Positions 8,156-17,587 are shown, counted from the first letter of the stretch. The stretch: 32,862 bases of DNA from Campylobacterota bacterium (GCA_013153715.1 JAADDW010000043.1:1-32862); one strand, 5' to 3'. Numbers and translations are program-made. Notes: a model not told the origin generated them from the sequence alone.

Positions 8156-8782
8156 TTATTTAGAGTAGAGCTCTACGATGAGACGCTCTTCAACGGGACA
8201 ATCGATCTCATTTCTCTCCGGAATTCGTGTGAAAATACCGAAAACCTTCTCTTTATCCACATCGACCCATGGGGCGAGTCCGGTCTGGTTGGTCAATTCG
8301 ATGGCCCTCTGGATCTGGGGATTGTTCTTGCTCTTCTCCCGTATCTCGATTTTCTGTCCAGGTTTAACCCTGTAGGAGGGGATATTGACCCGCTTCCCAT
8401 CGACGAGAACATGGCCGTGGTTCACCAGTTGCCTCGCAAAGCGGCGAGTTGTGGCAAACCCCATGCGATAGACCACATTGTCCAGCCTCTGCTCCAAGAG
8501 CTTCAATAGGTTCTCACCTGTATTCCCCTCCATACGGACAGCCTCTTTGAAGAGGTTCCTAAACTGCTTCTCCAGGACGCCGTACATATATTTGGCCTTC
8601 TGTTTCTCCCGAAGCTGGAGTCCATATTCGGAGATTTTGCTCCGTCGCTGTCCATGCTGTCCAGGAGGATAGGGACGCCTTTCGAGGGCGCTCTTTCCTG
8701 CCAATCTCCTCTCCCCTTTGAGGGCGAGACTGACTCCCAATCTCCGCTCAATCTTCTCCACGGGACCTGTATATCGTGCCAT
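8156..8782 (-). CDS. rpsD: 30S ribosomal protein S4
   Basis: 208 residues, normal length. It has the opening [16 protein letters not shown] and an S4 RNA-binding domain around [21 protein letters not shown] (about 97-117), followed by [22 protein letters not shown]4 is a primary 16S rRNA binder and in many bacteria represses its own operon. The N-terminal zinc-cysteine motif found in some S4 proteins is absent here. A 60-nt gap separates it from rpsK, one of the larger gaps in the cluster. Confidence 0.98.
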   Translation of the reverse strand: MARYTGPVEKIERRLGVSLALKGERRLAGKSALERRPYPPGQHGQRRSKISEYGLQLREKQKAKYMYGVLEKQFRNLFKEAVRMEGNTGENLLKLLEQRLDNVVYRMGFATTRRFARQLVNHGHVLVDGKRVNIPSYRVKPGQKIEIREKSKNNPQIQRAIELTNQTGLAPWVDVDKEKVFGIFTRIPERNEIDCPVEERLIVELYSK

Positions 8783-8842
8783 CTCTTCTCCTACCTACTG
8801 AAATTTGGACTCTCGTTGAGGTGTGCCGCTCTCTCCGACAGG

Positions 8843-9235
8843 TTAAACCCGTCTTCTCTTGGGAGGCCTACAACCGTTATGGGGTAGGGGCGTAATATCC
8901 TTGAAGAAGATGACCCGAATACCTTCCACAGCCCCAACGCTTTTGACGGCGGTATCCCGACCGCTTCCAGGTCCTTGGACCTTGATCCCGACCTCCTTGA
9001 TGCCGTGCTCTTTCGCCTTGTTCATGGCATCTTCCACGGCCTGCTGGGCCGCGAAGGGGGTGGATTTTTTACTCCCTTTGAAGCCGAGGCTTCCCGCACT
9101 GCTCCAGGCAATAACATTTCCCATCTCGTCGGTCACCGTTACAACGGTGTTGTTGAATGTTGCGTTAATATAGACCACTCCCCGGGCTATATTCTTCTTG
9201 ACGACCTTCTTCCTGCTCCCTTTTCTCTTTGCCAT
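8843..9235 (-). CDS. rpsK: 30S ribosomal protein S11
   Basis: 130 residues with the S11 hallmarks: a basic N-terminus ([19 protein letters not shown]), the fold core [15 protein letters not shown], the [15 protein letters not shown] motif, and the C-terminal [12 protein letters not shown]11 forms part of the small-subunit platform near the E site. It follows rpsM by 11 nt. Nothing unusual is visible. Confidence 0.98.
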   Translation of the reverse strand: MAKRKGSRKKVVKKNIARGVVYINATFNNTVVTVTDEMGNVIAWSSAGSLGFKGSKKSTPFAAQQAVEDAMNKAKEHGIKEVGIKVQGPGSGRDTAVKSVGAVEGIRVIFFKDITPLPHNGCRPPKRRRV

Positions 9236-9246
9236 CTACCTATCCT

Positions 9247-9609
9247 TTACTTTGAACCTACGGTCTTTCGCTTACCCTTGCGGGTTCTTGCGTTGGTCTT
9301 GGTTCTCTGACCCCGCACAGGGAGCCCCCGTCTATGCCGCAATCCCCGATAGCACCCGATGTCCATGAGAGCCTTTATATCGAGGGCCACCTTTCGGCGG
9401 AGATCCCCTTCAACTACATAGTTCTCACGGATATGTCTGTTGATGGCCGCCACCTCATCCTCTGTCAGCTCATAGACCCTCTTATCGTAACTGATACCGA
9501 CAGCGTCGAGAATCTTTCTCGAAGAGGTCAATCCAATTCCGTAGATGTAGGGGAGTGCATACTCAATTCTCTTGTTCTTTGGAAGATCGACACCTGCAAC
9601 CCTTGCCAT
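9247..9609 (-). CDS. rpsM: 30S ribosomal protein S13
   Basis: 120 residues, beginning [19 protein letters not shown], with the helix-two-turn-helix segment [16 protein letters not shown] and the C-terminal rRNA- and tRNA-contacting tail [22 protein letters not shown]13 makes intersubunit bridges at the head of the 30S subunit. Its ribosome site AAGGATAGGG includes the rpmJ stop codon. Only three nucleotides separate the genes, so coupling is likely. Confidence 0.98.
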   Translation of the reverse strand: MARVAGVDLPKNKRIEYALPYIYGIGLTSSRKILDAVGISYDKRVYELTEDEVAAINRHIRENYVVEGDLRRKVALDIKALMDIGCYRGLRHRRGLPVRGQRTKTNARTRKGKRKTVGSK

Positions 9610-9612
9610 ACC

Positions 9613-9726
9613 CTATCCTTGTCGCTGTTTATGTTTCGGATTGACGCAGATCACTCGGATCACGCCCTTCCGCTTGATAATCTTGCACTTGTCGCACATC
9701 TTCTTCACCGATGGTCTCACCTTCAT
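9613..9726 (-). CDS. rpmJ: 50S ribosomal protein L36
   Basis: A 37-residue gene read directly from the minus strand: ATG at 9726 with AAAGGAG upstream and a TAG stop at 9613. It begins [15 protein letters not shown] and ends NPKHKQRQG. The zinc ligands Cys11, Cys14, Cys27 and His32 are all present, so this is the zinc-binding (C+) form. It is first after a 158-nt non-coding leader that contains a TATAAT box and two stem-loops, and is followed within 3 nt by rpsM. Confidence 0.97.
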   Translation of the reverse strand: MKVRPSVKKMCDKCKIIKRKGVIRVICVNPKHKQRQG

Positions 9727-9769
9727 AACAACTCCTTTGACATTTTGCACTTCTCGGCGGCACACCCTA

Positions 9770-9826
9770 GGCTTGACGAGTCAAATCAAGCCAACCCTTA
9801 CAAAAGAAGTGCCACTTTTGTAAAGG
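9770..9826 (-). promoter_or_regulatory. two stem-loops in the infA-rpmJ leader
   Basis: On the minus strand the first hairpin has a 12-bp stem, CCTTTACAAAAG (9815-9826) pairing with CTTTTGTAAGGG (9795-9806) with one G-U pair and an 8-nt loop. Two nucleotides later a second hairpin, GGCTTGA/TCAAGCC (9786-9792 and 9770-9776), has a 9-nt loop. Neither is followed by a T-run, so they do not look like terminators. Between a promoter and rpmJ-rpsM-rpsK-rpsD-rpoA-rplQ, they may form a ribosomal-protein-binding leader that controls the alpha operon. That role is inference. Confidence 0.6.
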
Positions 9827-9855
9827 CTCTTCCCATAGTTCCAAAAAGGGAGAAA

Positions 9856-9885
9856 ATTATACTTAATATCAGCTTAACTTAAGCT
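9856..9885 (-). promoter_or_regulatory. promoter of rpmJ-rplQ with palindrome over the -35 position
   Basis: A perfect TATAAT (9856-9861, minus strand) lies just after infA. The -35 position (9879-9884) reads GCTTAA, a poor match. It lies inside a 15-bp palindrome, AGCTTAA-C-TTAAGCT (9871-9885), that also touches the infA stop codon. The arrangement suggests an internal alpha-operon promoter that may need or be blocked by a DNA-binding protein. No known operator is recognised. Confidence 0.55.
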
Positions 9886-10103
9886 TATTTATAGCGGAAA
9901 GTGATTCTGCCCTTATCAAGGCTGTAGGGTGTGAGCTCCACCTTCACCCGATCTCCGGGCATAATTTTGATGTAGTGCATCCGCATCTTCCCGGCGATGT
10001 GGCAGAGTACCTTATGTCCATTATCCAGCTCCACCCGAAAGGTCGCATTGGGAAGGGCCTCTACAACCTTCCCATCTATCTCAATAACATCATCTTTGGC
10101 CAT
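9885..10103 (-). CDS. infA: translation initiation factor IF-1
   Basis: 72 residues, exactly the usual IF-1 size, forming a single OB-fold. Visible motifs include [37 protein letters not shown] and [18 protein letters not shown], all diagnostic. IF-1 binds the A site during initiation. The ribosome-binding site AAGGAG is formed by the last two codons of map (Lys-Glu) right before its TAG stop. Two nucleotides separate the genes. Confidence 0.98.
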   Translation of the reverse strand: MAKDDVIEIDGKVVEALPNATFRVELDNGHKVLCHIAGKMRMHYIKIMPGDRVKVELTPYSLDKGRITFRYK

Positions 10104-10105
10104 CT

Positions 10106-10864
10106 CTACTCCTTACTCAAAATTTCTGCCCGTCCCCCAACAATGGCGACGGTGTGCTCGTAGTGACTTCCTCTGAGCCCATCTTGGCTGACCACTGACC
10201 ACTTGTCCTCCAAAATCTTCGGAGTACCCAGTTTCTGACAGATCATCGGCTCGATGCAGAAGACCATCCCCTCTTTGATCTTGGGACCGCTCTTGGGGGA
10301 GCCGTGCTCCAAATAGTTGGGTATCTCCGGCTCTTCGTGGGGTTTCCGCCCGATCCCGTGGCCACAGAAACCGTGGAGAGGTTGGTAGCCCCGGGCAGTG
10401 ATGAACTCCTCAATGGCGTAGCTCAACTCCTTGAACCGCATACCGACCCGAATGGTATCAATGGCGTAGTAGAGGGTATCCCGGGCGCAGTCGATAAGAT
10501 CCCTATCCCTCTGGCTGATCTCACCAATCCCGACGGTAATCGCCGCATCTCCAAACCACCCATCTATCTCACTTCCGAGATCGAGGCCGAGAATATCTCC
10601 CTCTTGCAATCTGTAATCTGTCGGTATCCCGTGGATAATAACCTCATTGAGGGAGGTGCAGACAGAGGCCGGGAAACCGTAGAGCCCCTTAAAGGAGGGA
10701 CGGGCTCCCAGGGAGCGGAGGTACTCTTCCCCCGCCCTGTCCAACTCCTTCAGGGAGACTCCGGGTTTACAGAGATCCCGGAGATAGTTGAGGGTTCGGG
10801 CCACAGCCTGGCCCGCCTTCCGAAGCTTCTCGATCTCAGCCGGTTTGCGAATGGGAATCGCCAT
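10106..10864 (-). CDS. map: type I methionine aminopeptidase
   Basis: 252 residues, normal for the short bacterial type I enzyme that removes the starting Met from new proteins. The five metal ligands can be placed at Asp95, Asp106, His169, Glu205 and Glu236, with substrate His79 in IIHGIP. The motif [13 protein letters not shown] is intact. The ATG overlaps the secY stop by one base (TAATG). adk, which often sits between secY and map elsewhere, is absent, as in other Campylobacterota. Confidence 0.98.
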   Translation of the reverse strand: MAIPIRKPAEIEKLRKAGQAVARTLNYLRDLCKPGVSLKELDRAGEEYLRSLGARPSFKGLYGFPASVCTSLNEVIIHGIPTDYRLQEGDILGLDLGSEIDGWFGDAAITVGIGEISQRDRDLIDCARDTLYYAIDTIRVGMRFKELSYAIEEFITARGYQPLHGFCGHGIGRKPHEEPEIPNYLEHGSPKSGPKIKEGMVFCIEPMICQKLGTPKILEDKWSVVSQDGLRGSHYEHTVAIVGGRAEILSKE

Positions 10865-12126
10865 TAGAGACCCACTGCGCTGAGAGTCTCATATCTGCTC
10901 ATATAGATCTGAGCTTCTATCTTCCGCATGGTATCGAGGGCGACCTGAACGACGATGAGGACAGCCGTTCCCCCAAAATAGAAGGGAACCCCCATAGCCT
11001 TGACGAGGATCCACGGCAAGGTGGCGATAACCCCGAGATAGAGGGCTCCCCAGAATGTGAGACGGCTGGCAACCTCATTGAGATATTCAGCTGTCGGTTC
11101 ACCGGGTCGGACTCCGGGAATAAACCCTCCCTGTCGCTTCAGGTTCTCTGCTATATCCTTGGCGTTGAAGACGATGGATGCGTAGAAGTAGGCGAAGAAG
11201 ACGACAAGGAAGAACATCAAAATATTGAAGAGATAGCCGTTGGGGTTGAGGAAGTCGGCTATCCGCTGGACAATGGGATTGGTGCTGGATTGGAGAATGG
11301 TCGATGGGAACATGAGGATCGCCGATGCAAAGATGGGCGGAATAACCCCACTCAGATTGAGTTTAATGGGGATGTAGTTCATGATCCTCTTCTTCTGGTT
11401 TTGCATGAGGACCTTACGGCTGTAGGAGACCGGAACCCTCCGCTCCGCCAACTCCACATAGATAATGAAACCGACGGTGGCCAAAATAATGAGAACGATG
11501 ACAATGAGAATGAGGAAGTTGAGCTCGCCGGTGTTGACAAGATTGATGGTTCCGGCAATGGCCGCAGGAATTCCGGAGACAATCCCGGCAAAGATGATGA
11601 GGCTAATTCCGTTCCCGATGCCCCGCTGGGTAATCTGCTCCCCTATCCACATGAGGATCATGGTTCCGGCTAGCATACTGATAGCCGCAATGGTGATAAA
11701 TGTGGGGAGATCGATCATAATAGCGCTCTCTCCTCCCCGCCCGGTCAGATGGCTCAAACCGATGGAGACCCCTATGGCCTGAATGAGGGTGATAACTATT
11801 GTGGCGTATCGGATAATCTGCATATATTTGGTCATCCCATCCCGCTCCTTCTTCATCTGGGCGAGACTGGGAAATGTGGCGGCCAGGAGCTCCATAATGA
11901 TGGAAGCGGTGATGTAGGGCATAATACCGAGGGAGATGATGGAGAGTCTCCGGACAGCGTTTCCGCTGAACATATTGAACATGCCCAGGGCATTTCCGGC
12001 CTGGGAGTCAAAGAACTCTTTGACCACATCGATATTGACCCCGGGTACGGGGACATAGGCCAGTACCCGGTAGAGGAAGAGGAACCCGAGAGTAATCAGG
12101 ATCTTATTGACTAATGATCGGTTCAT
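10864..12126 (-). CDS. secY: protein translocase subunit SecY
   Basis: A 420-residue, ten-helix channel protein of the inner-membrane Sec translocon. Signatures are the helix-1 opening [20 protein letters not shown], the plug region PVPGVNID, GIMPYITASIIMEL in helix 2, and the cytosolic loop RRVPVSYSRK. The PGVRPGEPT segment is the family motif GIRPG. I use the ATG at 12126, which overlaps the rplO stop (TGATG), rather than a GTG one codon earlier. Its place at the end of the spc section is standard. Confidence 0.97.
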   Translation of the reverse strand: MNRSLVNKILITLGFLFLYRVLAYVPVPGVNIDVVKEFFDSQAGNALGMFNMFSGNAVRRLSIISLGIMPYITASIIMELLAATFPSLAQMKKERDGMTKYMQIIRYATIVITLIQAIGVSIGLSHLTGRGGESAIMIDLPTFITIAAISMLAGTMILMWIGEQITQRGIGNGISLIIFAGIVSGIPAAIAGTINLVNTGELNFLILIVIVLIILATVGFIIYVELAERRVPVSYSRKVLMQNQKKRIMNYIPIKLNLSGVIPPIFASAILMFPSTILQSSTNPIVQRIADFLNPNGYLFNILMFFLVVFFAYFYASIVFNAKDIAENLKRQGGFIPGVRPGEPTAEYLNEVASRLTFWGALYLGVIATLPWILVKAMGVPFYFGGTAVLIVVQVALDTMRKIEAQIYMSRYETLSAVGL

Positions 12127-12527
12127 CACTCTCGTCCGCTGTAAGAGATATTCTCATCTTTGATCTTACCGACGATCTCCCTTACTCCTACTCCAATCAG
12201 CTTGACTCGCTTCACTCCCTTACCCAATCGGTAAACCTGACGGATTGTCTCAATGGTGATCTCTTCCAGAGCGGCCACCTTCTTAGCCTTATCGACATTG
12301 ATCACATAGGGCTTTTCGACTTTAGAGTTGAAACCCACCTTGGGTAACCGTCTCTGGAGGGGTTGCTGTCCCCCCTCGAACCCCCTCTTCTCTCTATATC
12401 CTGCCCTACTCTTCTGCCCCTTCTGGCCTCGGGTAGCGGTCTTACCCCTGCCGCTTCCCTGACCTCGACCGACTCGCTTCCGCTTCTTGGTGCTTCCCGG
12501 TGCTGGTTGGAGGTTGTGTAGTCCCAT
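12126..12527 (-). CDS. rplO: 50S ribosomal protein L15
   Basis: 133 residues. The glycine- and lysine-rich N-terminal extension ([20 protein letters not shown], about 19-38) threads into 23S rRNA. The globular C-terminal half contains the motif [10 protein letters not shown]. The gene lies only 2 nt after rpsE with no room for rpmD (L30), which sits here in most bacteria. It overlaps secY by one base. Confidence 0.98.
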   Translation of the reverse strand: MGLHNLQPAPGSTKKRKRVGRGQGSGRGKTATRGQKGQKSRAGYREKRGFEGGQQPLQRRLPKVGFNSKVEKPYVINVDKAKKVAALEEITIETIRQVYRLGKGVKRVKLIGVGVREIVGKIKDENISYSGRE

Positions 12528-12529
12528 AG

Positions 12530-12973
12530 TTATCCTTTAATCCGCTCTAGTGCTTCGATGGTGGCCCTGACCAGTGTGGCCGGATTGTTGGACCCCAAAG
12601 ATTTGGAGAGAACATCTTTCACCCCTGCCAACTCCAGAACGGGACGGGCGGCACCACCTGCAATCAACCCCGTACCTGGAGCCGCTGGCTTGAGGAGAAT
12701 CTTGCTGGCATTGTACTTGTGCTCAATATCATGGGCGATTGTTGAGTCTTTGAGGTGGACAGTTGTTATATTCTTGAATGCATTATCGATAGCCTTCCGA
12801 ATGGCATCGGGTACCTCCTTGGCCTTCCCGATACCGTAGCCGACATGGCCCTTCTTATCTCCTACGACGACAAGGGCGCTAAATCGGAAACGCCGTCCAC
12901 CCTTGACAACCTTGGTGACACGACCGATGTTGACAACTATCTCGTCGAAATCTTCTCTATTCCACTTTTCCAT
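12530..12973 (-). CDS. rpsE: 30S ribosomal protein S5
   Basis: 147 residues. The N-terminal double-stranded RNA-binding half shows the pattern [21 protein letters not shown] followed by [14 protein letters not shown]. The C-terminal half has the [14 protein letters not shown] and [15 protein letters not shown] motifs. S5 helps decoding accuracy and contacts the mRNA entry site. Length is slightly shorter than in E. coli but ordinary. rplO follows directly. Confidence 0.98.
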   Translation of the reverse strand: MEKWNREDFDEIVVNIGRVTKVVKGGRRFRFSALVVVGDKKGHVGYGIGKAKEVPDAIRKAIDNAFKNITTVHLKDSTIAHDIEHKYNASKILLKPAAPGTGLIAGGAARPVLELAGVKDVLSKSLGSNNPATLVRATIEALERIKG

Positions 12974-12982
12974 TGGCTACCT

Positions 12983-13339
12983 TTAAAATTTAATTCCGTG
13001 TTCTCTCAATGTATCTCCGAAAGAGGCCACAACGCCGTGGTAGAGATAACCGTTCCGATCGAAGACGATCACCTCAATCCCCTTGGCCTTCAGCTCATCG
13101 GCGAAGGCCGCCGCCACCTTCTTCACATCTTCCTTGTTGGCTTTCAGCCCCATCTTCGCCCCATCGATAGAGGCGAGGGTGTGGCCCCGATCATCATCGA
13201 TGGCCTGGGCATAAAAGTGTCTGTTGGATCGGAAGACAGAGACTCTGGGGCGCTCCGCCGTTCCCCTGATCTTCCCTCGGACCCTCTTCTTCCTCTTCAT
13301 CCGGAGCATATTCTTCTTCTTCTGAACACTCTCTCTCAT
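12983..13339 (-). CDS. rplR: 50S ribosomal protein L18
   Basis: 118 residues. A strongly basic N-terminus ([18 protein letters not shown], about 15-32) leads into the conserved [18 protein letters not shown] and the C-terminal [19 protein letters not shown]18 binds 5S rRNA together with L5. It stands between rplF (12 nt) and rpsE (9 nt) in spc order. Confidence 0.98.
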   Translation of the reverse strand: MRESVQKKKNMLRMKRKKRVRGKIRGTAERPRVSVFRSNRHFYAQAIDDDRGHTLASIDGAKMGLKANKEDVKKVAAAFADELKAKGIEVIVFDRNGYLYHGVVASFGDTLREHGIKF

Positions 13340-13351
13340 AGAACTCTCCCC

Positions 13352-13888
13352 TTACTTCTTAGCCGCCTTACCGGCTTTCTGGATAATGACCTCATCAACA
13401 TACTTGACCCCCTTCTTTTTATAGGGTTCAGGTGGTCTGAAGCTCCTGATCTCTGCGGCAACCTGGCCGACCTTCTGTTTGTCGTGCCCCTTGATGGTAA
13501 TAATATTTTTCTCGACTGTGATCTGAATTCCGTCTGGAATCGGGTAAAGAATGGGATGGGAAAAACCTAAGAGGAGCTCCAGCTCCTTCCCTTTGATCGC
13601 CGCCCTGTAACCGATCCCGTTGATCTCCAACTTCTTCTCGAACCCCTTGGTTACCCCATCTATGGCGTTCTGAGTCAGAGCTCGGTAGGTACCCCAGTAG
13701 GCTCGGCTCTGTTTATCCTCTCCGACGGGCTCAAAGATAATTTTACCATCTTCGATCTTCACTTTGACCCGGTCGCCGAACTCCACCTCATTGGAGATAT
13801 TCCCCTTCTTGGCGATCAGTTTTCCATCTTCTACTTTTACTTCAACTCCAGATGGAATTACCACTGGCTGTTTTCCAATTCTGCTCAT
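13352..13888 (-). CDS. rplF: 50S ribosomal protein L6
   Basis: 178 residues with two tandem L6 folds. The start [17 protein letters not shown] and the C-terminal signature [17 protein letters not shown] are diagnostic. [22 protein letters not shown] lies at the junction of the folds. L6 sits near the GTPase-associated region and sarcin-ricin loop. A 43-nt gap separates it from rpsH. Confidence 0.98.
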   Translation of the reverse strand: MSRIGKQPVVIPSGVEVKVEDGKLIAKKGNISNEVEFGDRVKVKIEDGKIIFEPVGEDKQSRAYWGTYRALTQNAIDGVTKGFEKKLEINGIGYRAAIKGKELELLLGFSHPILYPIPDGIQITVEKNIITIKGHDKQKVGQVAAEIRSFRPPEPYKKKGVKYVDEVIIQKAGKAAKK

Positions 13889-13931
13889 TCACACTTCCTT
13901 TACACTCTATTTCTAGATCCCCCGCCTGCTC

Positions 13932-14336
13932 CTACCAGACAGTGCAGAGCACCTCGCCTCCGACACCCTGTCTGTAGGCCTCATCGTTGGGGAGGACACC
14001 CTTGTTGGTCGAGACAATAATCACCCCATACCCGTTCTTAAACCTCTTAATATCCTCCTTTCCCCGGTAAATTCGGCGTCCGGGCTTGGAGATTCTCTTG
14101 ATCTCATTGATGACAGGCTTCTTCTTCTTGCCCACCTCCTCATATTTGAGGACCACATTGATATATTTGCGGGGCCCCTCTTCGACAACTTTATAACTCT
14201 CGATATACCCCTTTTCGGCGAGAATCCTCACAATCTCCTCGACAATCTTGGAGTGGATGAGCTGAGTAACTTCCTGACCTCTCATGGAGGCATTTCTAAT
14301 TCTCGTTATGGAATCGGCTATGAGATCATTTATCAT
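13932..14336 (-). CDS. rpsH: 30S ribosomal protein S8
   Basis: 134 residues. It begins [18 protein letters not shown] and ends with the family motif [11 protein letters not shown]; the central [10 protein letters not shown] and the [13 protein letters not shown] segment are conserved. S8 binds helix 21 of 16S rRNA and, in E. coli, represses the spc operon through an mRNA mimic. I did not recognise such a mimic near rplE here. The gap to rpsN is 20 nt. Confidence 0.98.
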   Translation of the reverse strand: MINDLIADSITRIRNASMRGQEVTQLIHSKIVEEIVRILAEKGYIESYKVVEEGPRKYINVVLKYEEVGKKKKPVINEIKRISKPGRRIYRGKEDIKRFKNGYGVIIVSTNKGVLPNDEAYRQGVGGEVLCTVW

Positions 14337-14356
14337 TCTTCTCTCTCCTTCTTCAA

Positions 14357-14542
14357 CTACCAGCTGGACTTCTTCACTCCGGGAAGGAGACCTTCACTCG
14401 CCATCTTCCGCAGACAGATTCGACAGAGTCCGAAATCTCTATAGACAGAACGGGGCCTGCCGCAGATCTGACACCGGGTATAGGCCCGTACCTTGAATTT
14501 AGGCTTCCGCTTGGCCTTTGCGATCATACTCTTCTTCGCCAT
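14357..14542 (-). CDS. rpsN: 30S ribosomal protein S14, zinc-binding type Z
   Basis: 61 residues, the short zinc form. Cys24, Cys27, Cys40 and Cys43 make two CXXC pairs (CQIC and CRIC) for one zinc ion. The ending [11 protein letters not shown] is characteristic. Type Z rather than the longer C- form is the norm in Campylobacterota and many Gram-positives. Its ATG overlaps the rplE stop by one base. Confidence 0.98.
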   Translation of the reverse strand: MAKKSMIAKAKRKPKFKVRAYTRCQICGRPRSVYRDFGLCRICLRKMASEGLLPGVKKSSW

Positions 14543-15093
14543 TATCTACCACCTTTTGCAAATGGGAATCCGAGGCGCTCCAAAAGTGTATAGGCCTCTT
14601 TATCGCTCTCGGTCGTCGTCACAATTGTGATGTTCATACCGTGGGTCTTCATGATATGGTCGTAATCCACCTCAGGAAACATCAGCTGTTCGTCGAGGCC
14701 GAAATTGTAGTTCCCCCGACCGTCGAAACCGCTCTTGGGGAGCCCCCTGAAATCCTTAACCCTGGGGAGGGCGATATAGATGAGCTTCTGGAGAAAGTTC
14801 CACATACGATCACCCCGGAGAGTCACCTTGACACCGACAGGCATCCCCTCCCTGATCTTGAAGCCGGCCTCACTCTTCCGAGCCCTGGTAATGACGGCCC
14901 GCTGTCCCGCAATGAGGCTGATGGTATCCTGAATGTTCTGCATCAATTTACTATCTCTGCTAGCCTCTCCCGCCCCGACACTGATGACAATTTTCTCCAG
15001 ATTGGGGATGAGCATGGGATTTTTAAGTTCGAGCTCCTCCTTCAGAGCTGGAACCACCTCTCTCTTGTAGATCTCTTTCAATTCCACCGTCAT
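14542..15093 (-). CDS. rplE: 50S ribosomal protein L5
   Basis: 183 residues. It opens with [31 protein letters not shown]-like L5 sequence and has the conserved [16 protein letters not shown] and the glycine-rich [17 protein letters not shown] stretches. L5 binds 5S rRNA and contacts P-site tRNA. The start overlaps the end of rplX by 4 nt. Confidence 0.98.
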   Translation of the reverse strand: MTVELKEIYKREVVPALKEELELKNPMLIPNLEKIVISVGAGEASRDSKLMQNIQDTISLIAGQRAVITRARKSEAGFKIREGMPVGVKVTLRGDRMWNFLQKLIYIALPRVKDFRGLPKSGFDGRGNYNFGLDEQLMFPEVDYDHIMKTHGMNITIVTTTESDKEAYTLLERLGFPFAKGGR

Positions 15094-15335
15094 GATGCTC
15101 CACCTTCAATTTTTCGGACATTGGAGATGTGAATAGGCATCTCCTTCATGACAAAACCTCCGTTGGGGTTCTGCTCGCTGGGCTTCACAGCCTTTTTCGC
15201 CAGCTTACACCCCTCGACGAGGACAGCGTCCCTCTTGGTCAAGACCTTGAGAACGACCCCCTCTTTTCCCTTGTCGTCTCCCGCAATGACGACAACCCGA
15301 TCACCCTTTTTGATCTTAAACTTCTTCTTTGCCAT
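15090..15335 (-). CDS. rplX: 50S ribosomal protein L24
   Basis: 81 residues with a KOW motif: [23 protein letters not shown] lies at about 9-31 and [20 protein letters not shown] near the end. Shorter than the E. coli protein (about 104) but the usual size in this phylum. L24 starts 50S assembly by binding 23S domain I. It overlaps rplE by 4 nt and rplN by one base. Confidence 0.97.
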   Translation of the reverse strand: MAKKKFKIKKGDRVVVIAGDDKGKEGVVLKVLTKRDAVLVEGCKLAKKAVKPSEQNPNGGFVMKEMPIHISNVRKIEGGAS

Positions 15336-15703
15336 CAGAGCACCTCCGGAGCGAGAGAGACAATCTTCGTAAATTTCTTATAACGGATCTCCCGGGCGAC
15401 AGGTCCAAAAATACGGGTCCCAATGGGCTCCTTCTTGTTATCTATGATCACAGCCGCATTATCATCGAACCTGATGAGGGAGCCGTTCTCCCGCTGGATC
15501 TCCTTCTTGGTCCGAACAACGACGGCCTTGACAACCTGTCCCTTCTTCACCTTCCCGTTGGGGAGAGCCTTCTTGACGGAGGCGACAATAATATCCCCCA
15601 CAGAGGCGTACCGTCTCTTGCTTCCCCCCAACACCTTGATAGCCATAATCTCCTTGGCGCCGCTATTGTCGGCAACAGTCAGCCGTGTAAAACTCTGGAT
15701 CAT
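15335..15703 (-). CDS. rplN: 50S ribosomal protein L14
   Basis: 122 residues from the ATG at 15703, the invariant bacterial length, beginning [19 protein letters not shown]. The frame stays open upstream, but that stretch is rpsQ coding in another frame, and the TGATG overlap with the rpsQ stop fixes the start. L14 lies at the subunit interface and binds the 16S helix 14 bridge. The C-terminal [12 protein letters not shown] is typical. Confidence 0.98.
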   Translation of the reverse strand: MIQSFTRLTVADNSGAKEIMAIKVLGGSKRRYASVGDIIVASVKKALPNGKVKKGQVVKAVVVRTKKEIQRENGSLIRFDDNAAVIIDNKKEPIGTRIFGPVAREIRYKKFTKIVSLAPEVL

Positions 15704-15954
15704 CACTGGACTCCTGTGGAGAGAATCTGCTTGAGACGGAAGGCCTTCCTCTTGGAGATCGGTCTGCACTCGATGATCCGCACAAGATCTCCGACATTGG
15801 CTTCGTTCCGCTCATCATGGACAAGATATTTCTTGAACCGCTTCACAATCTTATGGTATTTGGGGTGCATGATCTTCCGCTCTACAAGGACGCTGATCGT
15901 CTTATCACCGCTCTTCTTGACCACCTTTCCCTGTAACTCTCTCTTGTACGCCAT
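15703..15954 (-). CDS. rpsQ: 30S ribosomal protein S17
   Basis: 83 residues, a small OB-fold protein. Signatures are [19 protein letters not shown] (about 9-27), [19 protein letters not shown], and [18 protein letters not shown]. It is a primary 16S rRNA binder near the 5' domain. Overlaps rpmC by one base and rplN by one base (TGATG). Confidence 0.98.
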   Translation of the reverse strand: MAYKRELQGKVVKKSGDKTISVLVERKIMHPKYHKIVKRFKKYLVHDERNEANVGDLVRIIECRPISKRKAFRLKQILSTGVQ

Positions 15955-16148
15955 TACTCAGCCCTTCTCTTCTCGGCAATAGCCGTTTTGATCCGTGCAA
16001 TATCTCTCCGAACCTTCCGAATCTCGCTGGTATCCTTGAGCTGGAGAGTCTTCAGCTTCATACGGAGCTCGAAGAGCTCCAACTTCTTCTCCCTGAGCAA
16101 CTTTTCCAGATCCCCGATGCTCTTCTCAACGATCTCAGTATATTTCAT
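15954..16148 (-). CDS. rpmC: 50S ribosomal protein L29
   Basis: 64 residues from the ATG at 16148, starting [18 protein letters not shown]; an in-frame GTG two codons earlier is less likely. Two antiparallel helices with the pattern [31 protein letters not shown] are typical. L29 lies near the exit tunnel. The start lies within the last codons of rplP (14-nt overlap), so coupling is expected. Confidence 0.96.
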   Translation of the reverse strand: MKYTEIVEKSIGDLEKLLREKKLELFELRMKLKTLQLKDTSEIRKVRRDIARIKTAIAEKRRAE

Positions 16149-16560
16149 TTTCACTCTCTTGTGTCACAATTTTTGTCTTGAAAGGGAGTTTATACCGTGC
16201 AAGGTCGAGGGCTTCCCGGGCCAGACTCTCCTCAACTCCGGCCATCTCGTAGATGATCCGACCGGGTTTGATATTCATGACCCACTTCTCGACTCCACCT
16301 TTACCCTTACCCATTCGGGTTTCGAGGGGCTTCTTGGTCAGAGGTTTATCGGGGAAGACTCTGATCCAGATCTTTCCGCTCCTCTTCACCTTACGGGTCA
16401 TGGCAACCCGGGCCGCTTCGATCTGACGGGAGTCAATTCTCCCATGCTCCAGAGCCTTAATTCCGATAGTTCCGAAGGCCAGAGTGTTCCCCCTGTAGGC
16501 CTTCCCTCTGTTCCGCCCCTTCTGTTGCTTCCTGTACTTGGTCTTCTTAGGCATCAACAT
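16135..16560 (-). CDS. rplP: 50S ribosomal protein L16
   Basis: 141 residues. It opens [19 protein letters not shown] and carries [28 protein letters not shown]-type sequence and [13 protein letters not shown], the segment that reaches toward the peptidyl transferase centre and the A-site tRNA. Length is normal. It is 2 nt after rpsC. Confidence 0.98.
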   Translation of the reverse strand: MLMPKKTKYRKQQKGRNRGKAYRGNTLAFGTIGIKALEHGRIDSRQIEAARVAMTRKVKRSGKIWIRVFPDKPLTKKPLETRMGKGKGGVEKWVMNIKPGRIIYEMAGVEESLAREALDLARYKLPFKTKIVTQESENEIY

Positions 16561-16562
16561 GG

Positions 16563-17249
16563 TTATCCCCTCCTTCTTGGAGCTCTACGCTTTCTCTCGG
16601 TGGGCTCTGGACGGATCCCCTTCTGGAGGACCTCTCCTTTGAAGATCCAGACTTTGACACCGATCACTCCGTAGGTGGTATGGGCCTCGGCAAAGCCGTA
16701 ATCGATTTTTGCCCTCAATGTGTGGAGGGGAACCCGTCCCTCAAGGTACCACTCTGTTCGGGCCATCTCAGCCCCTCCAAGCCGTCCGGCGACCTGAACC
16801 TTGATCCCCTTCACCCCCGCCTTTTGAGCTCCTTGAATGACCTTTTTCATTGCCCGGCGGAAGGCGACCCTTCGCTCCAACTGGGTTGCCACATTCTCGG
16901 CGGCCAACTGGGCAGAGGCTTGAGGGCGCTTCTCCTCTTTGATGTTGATATAGACCTCTTTCCCTACCAGCTTCTGGAGCCGCTGTTTCAACTTCTCAAT
17001 ATCGGCCCCCTTCTTCCCGATGATAATTCCGGGGCGGGCCGCCACAATGGTCACCCGAAGTTTCTTGGCTGTCCGTTCAATGATGATATTGCTGATGCCG
17101 GCGTAGTAGAGCTCCTTCTTGAGGAACTTCCGGATACGGTAGTCCTCCTCCACCCGCTCCGGCATCCTGTTGTAATCGGGAAACCAGCGGCTATTCCAGT
17201 TTCGGTTGATCCCCAGTCTCAGTCCAATCGGATTGACTTTCTGACCCAT
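16563..17249 (-). CDS. rpsC: 30S ribosomal protein S3
   Basis: 228 residues. The start [20 protein letters not shown] is diagnostic. The KH domain with its GKKG loop ([14 protein letters not shown], about 75-88) and the C-terminal half with [14 protein letters not shown] follow. S3 lines the mRNA entry channel and helps unwind mRNA. The start overlaps the rplV stop by one base. Confidence 0.98.
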   Translation of the reverse strand: MGQKVNPIGLRLGINRNWNSRWFPDYNRMPERVEEDYRIRKFLKKELYYAGISNIIIERTAKKLRVTIVAARPGIIIGKKGADIEKLKQRLQKLVGKEVYINIKEEKRPQASAQLAAENVATQLERRVAFRRAMKKVIQGAQKAGVKGIKVQVAGRLGGAEMARTEWYLEGRVPLHTLRAKIDYGFAEAHTTYGVIGVKVWIFKGEVLQKGIRPEPTERKRRAPRRRG

Positions 17250-17578
17250 TAGCTATCCTTCTTCACTTCTGCCACCTCCACATAGATATGGGAGGTCGGT
17301 TTGAGAATCCTGCTCGCACGCCCCCTCGCCCGTGGGCGAAACCTCTTGAGATATGGTCCCCTATCGACACGGCATGAGCTGATAACGACCTCTTGAGCCT
17401 CATAACCCCCGTTAGCCACAGCACTGGCTATCACCTTGGAAATCACTTTGGCGGCCTTGTGCGGCATAAATTCGAGGGCCGCCAGAGCCTCCTCTGCATT
17501 CATTCCCTGGACCTCTCTCGCTATCAGCCTCGCTTTGGTGGGAGAGAGTCGTACAAACCTCAATATAGCTCTGCTCAT
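17249..17578 (-). CDS. rplV: 50S ribosomal protein L22
   Basis: 109 residues. The N-terminal signature [19 protein letters not shown] and the beta-hairpin tip [21 protein letters not shown], which projects into the nascent-chain tunnel, are clear. Macrolide resistance changes in other bacteria occur in that hairpin; nothing unusual is evident here. Gap to rpsS is 9 nt. Confidence 0.98.
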   Translation of the reverse strand: MSRAILRFVRLSPTKARLIAREVQGMNAEEALAALEFMPHKAAKVISKVIASAVANGGYEAQEVVISSCRVDRGPYLKRFRPRARGRASRILKPTSHIYVEVAEVKKDS

Positions 17579-17587
17579 TGTCAGCCC

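Noticed and set aside
15704-15769. N-terminal extension of L14 by 22 residues
   Set aside because: The stretch codes for S17 in another frame, and L14 is invariably about 122 residues, starting MIQ.
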